Source of the DNA: Erysipelotrichaceae bacterium
Lineage (GTDB): Bacteria; Bacillota_I; Bacilli_A; Erysipelotrichales; Erysipelotrichaceae
Length of the DNA: 47,932 bases
Assembly: GCA_030526485.1 (NCBI GenBank)
Contig: JAUNCS010000012.1
Span: forward strand, 1 to 47,932
Direction: 5' to 3'
Positions 42,975-47,932 of the stretch are shown one piece after another. The position numbers and the translations under genes were made by a program. Within the stretch, counting starts at the first letter, position 1. Each line of letters begins with the position of its first letter. Under the pieces are notes generated by a model, which worked only from the letters and a program-made list of their open reading frames with translations, was not told the origin of the DNA and ran no database searches.

Positions 42975-44089
42975 TGAAAAAGATCTATTTTGATAATGTT
43001 GCGACAACTTCCCTAAATGAAGAAGTATTAAAGACTTATGAAGATTTATTAGCTAAATACTACTGCAATAGCGACGCTTTATACGATGATGGTGTCGCTA
43101 TTTATAATATGCAGGAAAAAAGTAGAGAGATGATTGCCAAGATGCTGGGAGTTAAAAAAGATGAAGTAATCTTTACTTCTGGAGCTTCGGAAGCTAATTC
43201 CCTGGCAATAAAGGGTATCTGTCTGAATAACCAGAATAAGAAACATATCGTTTCTTCAATCTATGAACATTCCAGTGTTCATAATTCCTTAAAACAGCTG
43301 GAAGAAAAGTTTGGTTATGAAGTTACCTATTTAGAACCGGGTAAGGATGGCAAGATTAATCCTGAAGATGTAAGAAAAGCGCTTAGGGATGACACAATTC
43401 TTGTTACTATCATGCTGGTAAATAATGAGATAGGGGCAGTGAATGATATTGATACTATTAAGAAAATAGTCAAGAAGCATTCTGGCACTTATTTCCATAC
43501 CGATATAACTCAGGGTCTGGCAAAGATGGATATCAATTTTGAAGATATTGATATGGCTTCTTTCTCAGCTCATAAAATACATGGCTTAAAGGGCAGTGGT
43601 GTTTTAATCAGAAAGCAGCATGTTGAACTGTTGCCACTAATATCTGGTGGCCAGCAGGAGTTTGGTATCCGTGGCGGTACTTCTAATGCCCTGGTAAATA
43701 TTGTCTTGGCCAAGACTTTAAGACTGGCGCTGGAAAGTCATAAGAACAGTGAAGGCCATATTGAAGATTTGAAGAATTATTTCTATCAAAGAATCAAGGA
43801 AGTTGAAAATGTCAGCATTAATTCACCAGATGGTGGTATTTCCAATCTGATTAATATTTCGACTTCAGTACAAAGTGAAGTAATGCTTAATGCGTTAAAT
43901 AGACGAGGCATTATGGTTTCAAGTAAATCAACCTGTGGTTCGAGAAAAAACGAGGGCAACCGTGCCTTAAAGAGTCTGGGTTTTGATGAAGATTATGCAA
44001 TAAGAATTTCTTTTGACTACAGTAATACAAAAGAAGAAATTGATTATTTAATAGATGCCTTAAAGGAGGACATAAAAAGATATGAATGA
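42974..44089 (+). CDS. Cysteine desulfurase, NifS/NifZ type (GTG start)
   Basis: The 371-residue PLP enzyme starts at GTG overlapping the ezrA stop by 1 nt. It has the PLP-related EHSSVHNSL region (His99), the Schiff-base Lys201 in SFSAHKIHGLKG and the active-site Cys321 in SKSTCGSRKN. It moves sulfur from cysteine to an acceptor, here most likely ThiI, as the dedicated NifZ does in Bacillus. It ends in TGA within an 8-nt overlap with thiI, the second TGA stop of the window. Confidence 0.92.
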   Translation: MKKIYFDNVATTSLNEEVLKTYEDLLAKYYCNSDALYDDGVAIYNMQEKSREMIAKMLGVKKDEVIFTSGASEANSLAIKGICLNNQNKKHIVSSIYEHSSVHNSLKQLEEKFGYEVTYLEPGKDGKINPEDVRKALRDDTILVTIMLVNNEIGAVNDIDTIKKIVKKHSGTYFHTDITQGLAKMDINFEDIDMASFSAHKIHGLKGSGVLIRKQHVELLPLISGGQQEFGIRGGTSNALVNIVLAKTLRLALESHKNSEGHIEDLKNYFYQRIKEVENVSINSPDGGISNLINISTSVQSEVMLNALNRRGIMVSSKSTCGSRKNEGNRALKSLGFDEDYAIRISFDYSNTKEEIDYLIDALKEDIKRYE

Positions 44090-45284
44090 ACTACTATATG
44101 ATCATATTGTCGTAAGATATGGCGAATTATCTACTAAGGGTAAAAACCGTAAGGATTTTACTAAAGCTTTAACTAACAACATCAAGAGAAGATTAAAGGC
44201 TTATGAAGGACTTACTTATAAGATGCTTCATGATGGTCTTTTCATTAAATTAAATGGTGAAGACTACAACCTTATCAAGGAAGACCTAAAGCAGGTCTTT
44301 GGTTATTCTTATTTCTCTGGAGCTTTAATACTTCCAAAGGATATTGAAGCTATTAAGGAAACAGCTTTAAAGATTGCCTTAAAAAGAGACTACAAGACTT
44401 TCAAGGTTAATGCCAGAAGAAGTGATAAGTCATTCCCACTTAAGAGCGACCAGATTAATCGTCAGGTAGCTTCACATATCTTAAAGAACAGTGAAATTAA
44501 GGTTGATGTCCACAATCCTGACTTAATGATTTATATCGTAATCGACCATGCCAATGCGATTATGATGGATGAAAAGGTTAGAGGTATCGGTGGCTATCCT
44601 ACTGGTATCAATGGTAAGGCGATGCTGATGATGTCTGGTGGTATTGATTCACCAGTTGCTGGCTACATGACAATGAAGCGTGGTTTAAAGATTGAAGCTA
44701 TTCACTTCGCATCTGAACCATATACTTCTAAGCAGGCTAAGGAAAAGGTGCTGGAACTGGCTAGACAGCTAAGTGTTTATCAGGGTGATATGCTGGTGCA
44801 TGTTATTCCATTTACTGAACTGCAGCTGGCTATTTATAAGCATGCGGATGAATCTTATGCGATTACTATCATGAGAAGAATGATGTATCGTATTGCTGAC
44901 CAGATCTGTAAGAACCGTAAGATTAAGCTAATCACTAATGGTGAATCTGTTGGTCAGGTAGCTTCGCAGACTCCTGAAAGTATCAGTGTTATCGCCAAGG
45001 TTTGTGAAACCTTAATTATGCGTCCATTATGTATGATGGATAAGATTGAAAGTATTGATATGGCTAAGAAGATTGGTACTTATGAAACTTCTATCCTGCC
45101 ATATGAAGACTGCTGTACTATTTTTGATCCAAAGAATCCGGTTACTAAGCCTAAGGAAAAGGAATGTCTGTTCTTTGAATCTAAGTTTGATTACCAGTCT
45201 TTAATTGATGAATGTATCAAGAATGATCAGATTATCAAGGTTTCTTATCTGGATAAGAAAGAAGAAGAGGAAGATTTATTCTAA
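44082..45284 (+). CDS. thiI: tRNA 4-thiouridine synthetase ThiI
   Basis: The 400-residue protein has a ferredoxin-like/THUMP region (DHIVVRYGELSTKGKNRKDF, then HNPDLMIYIVI) and the PP-loop ATPase motif MSGGIDSPVAGYMTMKRG. A PYEDCCTIF segment holds the candidate catalytic cysteine. There is no rhodanese domain, as is usual in Gram-positives. It makes s4U8 in tRNA, a near-UV sensor, with sulfur from the preceding desulfurase. An AAGGAGG site lies in the end of that gene. Confidence 0.95.
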   Translation: MNELLYDHIVVRYGELSTKGKNRKDFTKALTNNIKRRLKAYEGLTYKMLHDGLFIKLNGEDYNLIKEDLKQVFGYSYFSGALILPKDIEAIKETALKIALKRDYKTFKVNARRSDKSFPLKSDQINRQVASHILKNSEIKVDVHNPDLMIYIVIDHANAIMMDEKVRGIGGYPTGINGKAMLMMSGGIDSPVAGYMTMKRGLKIEAIHFASEPYTSKQAKEKVLELARQLSVYQGDMLVHVIPFTELQLAIYKHADESYAITIMRRMMYRIADQICKNRKIKLITNGESVGQVASQTPESISVIAKVCETLIMRPLCMMDKIESIDMAKKIGTYETSILPYEDCCTIFDPKNPVTKPKEKECLFFESKFDYQSLIDECIKNDQIIKVSYLDKKEEEEDLF

Positions 45285-46504
45285 TGAATATCTATAAACA
45301 AAGAAGAGCTAAACTTATGGATACTTTAAACAACACTACTGTGGTGTTATTTTCAGGTATGGCTCCTTTAAAGAGTGAAGATGAATTTTATCCCTTTGAA
45401 GTAAATAGAAACTTTTATTATTTAACTGGTTTAACTAATGAATCAATGGCTCTTGTCTTAAATAAAAAGGGTAATGTCTTAAAGGAAAAACTATTCATTT
45501 TGCCTTTTGATGAAAAACTGGCAAAGTGGGTAGGTGGTCGCATGCTTAAGGAAGAAGCTATAGCTTTAACTGAAGTTGATGAAGTTGGTAACTATGAAGA
45601 AATCGAAGACTTCATTGAAAGCTTAAGCAATAGTGAAGATACTGTCTACTTTGATTTATGGACTAATGAAGATGCCAAGGACAACAATATCGGTGTAGAT
45701 TTTGCCTATGCCTTAAAGGAAAATAATCCAGAACTGGATATTGATGATATTTATCCTTTGATTGCCAAGATGAGAATGAAAAAGGATGAAACAGAAGTCG
45801 AAGAAGTAAAGAAGGCTATCGCTATCACTAAGAAGGGTGTTGAAGCGATGATGAAGAATATCCGTCCAGGTATTGTAGAAATGGCTATGGAAGGCTTGTT
45901 CAATTATGAACTGGCTAAGGAAAACTGTTCATTGAATGCCTTTAAGTCAATCTGTGCATCTGGTAAAAGAGCTACTATTCTTCACTATTCAAGCAACAAC
46001 AGCTTAATGGAAGATGGCGAATTATTCTTATGTGATTTAGGCGCTACTTCTAATAAGTACTGTGCTGATATTTCCCGTACTTTCCCGGTTAATGGCAAGT
46101 TTACTGATAGACAGAAAGAAATCTATGAAATTGTCTTAAAGGCACAACAGCTGGTAATTGATAACGCGAGACCTGGTTTATCAACTGTCGATTTAAATAA
46201 GATTGTAGTGGATTTCTATAAGGAAGAACTTCCAAAACATGGTTTAAATAAGGATGTTAGAGAATACTACTATCACGGTGTATCACATCAGCTGGGCCTA
46301 GATACTCATGATGTAACGCTTGATCGAAAGGCACCTTTAGAAGCCGGTAATATCATTACTGATGAACCGGGTTTATATATTGAAGATGAAAATATTGGAA
46401 TTAGAATTGAAGATGATCTGTTAATCACTGAAGATGGCTGTATTGTCTTATCAAGTGATATTCCAAAGACCGTAGAAGAAATAGAAGAGTTAGCAGCACG
46501 CTAA
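45284..46504 (+). CDS. pepP: Xaa-Pro aminopeptidase (M24B)
   Basis: The 406-residue enzyme has an N-terminal aminopeptidase P domain (FSGMAPLKSEDEFYPFEVNR, YYLTGL) and a C-terminal pita-bread domain. The metal ligands are in CDLGATSNKYCADISRTF (two Asp), HGVSHQLGLDTHD (His), ITDEPGLYIE (Glu) and GIRIEDDLLIT (Glu). It removes N-terminal residues before proline. It starts on the last base of the thiI stop codon (TAATG). Its last codons form one arm of a hairpin shared with the convergent gene. Confidence 0.93.
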   Translation: MNIYKQRRAKLMDTLNNTTVVLFSGMAPLKSEDEFYPFEVNRNFYYLTGLTNESMALVLNKKGNVLKEKLFILPFDEKLAKWVGGRMLKEEAIALTEVDEVGNYEEIEDFIESLSNSEDTVYFDLWTNEDAKDNNIGVDFAYALKENNPELDIDDIYPLIAKMRMKKDETEVEEVKKAIAITKKGVEAMMKNIRPGIVEMAMEGLFNYELAKENCSLNAFKSICASGKRATILHYSSNNSLMEDGELFLCDLGATSNKYCADISRTFPVNGKFTDRQKEIYEIVLKAQQLVIDNARPGLSTVDLNKIVVDFYKEELPKHGLNKDVREYYYHGVSHQLGLDTHDVTLDRKAPLEAGNIITDEPGLYIEDENIGIRIEDDLLITEDGCIVLSSDIPKTVEEIEELAAR

Positions 46505-46515
46505 CTCTTCTTTAA
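46484..46515. terminator. Terminator hairpin built into two convergent gene ends
   Basis: The perfect 11-bp stem GAAGAGTTAGC / GCTAACTCTTC with an AGCAC loop contains the last codons of pepP and, in its 3' arm, both the pepP stop and the stop of the minus-strand gene. TTTAATTTAT follows on the plus strand; the minus side has a poorer T-run. Confidence 0.78.
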
Positions 46516-47349
46516 TTTATAGACTACAATTTCGCTGTCAGCAAATAATCTGACATTTTCACTTGGTGTACCAACACCATTGGTGATATCAACAGTTAAA
46601 TCAACATCTTTATATTTGCCATGGTAGTAGTTATTAGAACCTTCATCTCTAAATAATAAGTTGATTAATGGGATATAAACCTTGCCGCCAAGACTGTGTC
46701 CAGCGATGAAGTAATCACATTTTGTCTTATCAATGCCATTGGCACTATCACCAGTGTGGCTGACAGCCAGGCTGAAGTAATTGGCATTTAAGCCTTCAAA
46801 TGACTTTTCAATATCTGGTGTAGAACCTAGCATTGAATCAATACCGATGATATTGATGAAGGAATCATTAATCATAATGCGGTCATTAGTATTTTCATAG
46901 ATTCTAAAGTCCGCTCTTTTTAAGATATTGCGAATACTTTCTTCCATTTCTGCTGTATATAAATCAGCTTCACCAAGTACTGCACATTTCATGCTGCTGG
47001 CTTTCAAGTCTTTGAAGAAAGTAACAAGTATTTCACTTTCTTCTTCGCTTAATTTAGTAATGTTTAAGGTATCGATGACATCACCACCAAAGAAAATCAC
47101 ATCAGCCTTGAATTCATTAATCTGTTCTTTTAAACTTTCCAGCCTATCTTCATTGATGTTTGAACCATATTTAAGATCAGAGAAATAAAGGATTAAAGAT
47201 CCATCCAGTTTGGAATCAACCTTATCAGAAACAAGGGTTTCGGTTCTTACTTTTAACTGATGAGGATTTATATAAAAGGCATTATAGATAAGCAATGCCA
47301 GAGCTATTACCGTAATTAAGACATAGCTTAGTATTTTCTTCTTATTCAT
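46501..47349 (-). CDS. Membrane-anchored metallophosphoesterase-like protein with lost metal ligands
   Basis: The 282-residue protein has an N-terminal membrane helix (about 6-25) and the YkuE-like calcineurin phosphoesterase frame. Its motifs are altered. SDLK has Lys60 where the family has His. GGDVID keeps Asp90. VLGEAD has Glu127 and Ala128 in place of Asn-His of GNHD. SHTGD keeps His198. AGHSLGG has Leu220 in place of the second His of GHTHGG. It may be a non-enzymatic binding protein. The gene is intact and its -10 box lies 7 nt before the ATG. Confidence 0.82.
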   Translation of the reverse strand: MNKKKILSYVLITVIALALLIYNAFYINPHQLKVRTETLVSDKVDSKLDGSLILYFSDLKYGSNINEDRLESLKEQINEFKADVIFFGGDVIDTLNITKLSEEESEILVTFFKDLKASSMKCAVLGEADLYTAEMEESIRNILKRADFRIYENTNDRIMINDSFINIIGIDSMLGSTPDIEKSFEGLNANYFSLAVSHTGDSANGIDKTKCDYFIAGHSLGGKVYIPLINLLFRDEGSNNYYHGKYKDVDLTVDITNGVGTPSENVRLFADSEIVVYKLKKS

Positions 47350-47356
47350 ATCTATT

Positions 47357-47365
47357 ATTCTATCA
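47357..47365 (-). promoter_or_regulatory. Extended -10 box of the phosphoesterase-like gene, leaderless
   Basis: On the minus strand TGATAGAAT ends 7 nt before the ATG, with no ribosome-binding site between. It is identical to the nine bases before the large secreted protein gene at 33884-33892. Confidence 0.65.
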
Positions 47366-47404
47366 AAATAAGTGAGTGCTAAAAATCACACATTTTTCCA
47401 TATT

Positions 47405-47442
47405 GTAAACATATTTAAACTATTAATTTTGTTTACTATAAG
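47405..47442 (+). repeat. GTAAAC-N20-GTTTAC inverted repeat followed by TATAAG
   Basis: GTAAAC (47405-47410) and GTTTAC (47431-47436) are inverted copies 20 nt apart, followed directly by TATAAG. A like arrangement, GTAAAC-N19-GTTTAC-TATAAA, occurs at 38887-38923. TTTAAA at 47414-47419 is 17 nt before TATAAG, so a promoter is possible here. Confidence 0.45.
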
Positions 47443-47481
47443 TGTGTAAGATATTTACAAATTAAATTGTCCCCTTATGAG

Positions 47482-47510
47482 AAGGTAGCGCGAGCTATCT
47501 TTTCTTTTTA
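47482..47510 (+). terminator. Terminator with no obvious upstream gene
   Basis: The stem AAGGTAGC / GCTATCTT (one G-T pair) with a GCGA loop is followed by TTCTTTTT. No plus-strand gene ends before it; the 130 nt upstream hold no open frame. Confidence 0.75.
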
Positions 47511-47516
47511 TATAAT
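47511..47516 (+). promoter_or_regulatory. -10 box of the small lipoprotein gene, leaderless
   Basis: TATAAT ends 6 nt before the ATG at 47523, directly after the terminator T-run. There is no Shine-Dalgarno and no clear -35 box. Confidence 0.65.
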
Positions 47517-47522
47517 TGAATT

Positions 47523-47888
47523 ATGAAAAAGTTATTAATTATTTGTTTATGTATATTCTGTTTATCGGGTTGTCACAGACAGGAAGTAATTGTTGGCGAT
47601 GACTGGCGCACGACTGGTGTAATTCTTGATTATGGGCAAGTTACACAAAATGGCGAAAAGATTGAAGTAGTCTTAACGATGGATGAAGAAAAGGCTATGC
47701 TTTATCTTGATAGTAAAGAACATATTGAATTTGCAGAACTTAGATTTCCTGAAGGCTTTAAAGATGAATATGTATCAATCGATTTCTCAGATTTAAATGA
47801 GGATGGTAGCAGTGATATCTCTATTTCTTTTAAAGAAAGTAAACTCAGCTGGGTCTGGGATAAGGAAAGTGGATTTGTGATAGTGTAA
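47523..47888 (+). CDS. Small lipoprotein of unknown function
   Basis: The 121-residue protein has a lipoprotein signal with lipobox LSGC. A short beta-rich, acidic domain follows, with GVILDYGQVTQNGEKIEVVL and a DFSDLNEDGSSDISI segment that has the look of a calcium-loop or EF-hand-like Asp-rich stretch. I do not recognise a family. The transcript is probably leaderless. The window ends 44 nt after its stop, in which nothing further can be assigned. Confidence 0.75.
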   Translation: MKKLLIICLCIFCLSGCHRQEVIVGDDWRTTGVILDYGQVTQNGEKIEVVLTMDEEKAMLYLDSKEHIEFAELRFPEGFKDEYVSIDFSDLNEDGSSDISISFKESKLSWVWDKESGFVIV

Positions 47889-47932
47889 ATTAATCTGTGT
47901 AAGTTAGTTAAGAGCGTACGGCTTAGCTGCTT

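Noticed and set aside
1-47932. Mycoplasma-type code with UGA as Trp
   Set aside because: Trp is encoded by TGG throughout, and extending through the two TGA stops (ftsX, nifS) gives no sensible continuation.
1-47932. tRNA or rRNA genes, CRISPR arrays, insertion sequences, prophage
   Set aside because: No cloverleaf-like or repeat-spacer pattern and no transposase or integrase reading frame was seen; gaps between genes are all below about 250 nt.

Overview
This is a chromosomal segment of a low-GC Gram-positive bacterium. It most resembles Erysipelotrichia or another Firmicute close to Mollicutes. The evidence is the S10-spc-alpha ribosomal super-operon with the zinc forms of S14 and L36, the cysteine-free S4, EzrA, an RqcH homologue, the cyclic-di-AMP receptor DarA and a type VII secretion-like (WXG100/EssC) locus. 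The rpmD (L30) gene is absent, as in Mollicutes, yet the standard code is used: UGA is a stop, not Trp. UGA is very rare, ending only 2 of 63 genes. The assignment rests on gene content only; no phylogeny was run.

Layout. (1) 1-14060: rpsJ (partial) to rplQ, with secY, adk, map, infA, rpmJ and rpoA, ending at a strong terminator. (2) 14061-19727: small housekeeping and accessory genes: a DUF1653 protein, two HAD phosphatases, a Dabb-like protein, a split chromate-type transporter, two unrecognised small proteins, an M20 peptidase and DarA. (3) 19810-24190: ftsE, ftsX, a coiled-coil/M23 hydrolase and a C-terminal processing protease, overlapping or abutting, a cell-division and wall-remodelling operon. 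(4) 24249-25240: rplM-rpsI with its own promoter, leader and terminator. (5) 25250-27426 (minus): two tandem DAHP synthase genes. (6) 27482-36637: a tightly packed operon of two WXG100 proteins, a lipoprotein, an EssC-like ATPase with only one intact P-loop and a small ubiquitin-like protein, followed by a large secreted protein with an altered glucosaminidase motif. (7) 36630-41218: rqcH (minus), gmk, an AAA ATPase/nuclease-like protein with an inverted-repeat operator, and rpsD (minus) with a structured leader. (8) 41271-47888: ezrA-nifS-thiI-pepP operon, a metallophosphoesterase that has lost metal ligands, and a small lipoprotein.

The most unusual signals are: the reduced type VII-like locus, which lacks recognisable EssA, EssB and EsaA; a promoter element shared by that locus and an unrecognised 102-residue gene 10 kb away; seven genes whose -10 box lies 6-9 nt before the start codon (probable leaderless mRNAs); the near loss of UGA stops; and a degenerate phosphoesterase. 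All reading is by eye from the sequence; no database or folding program was used.
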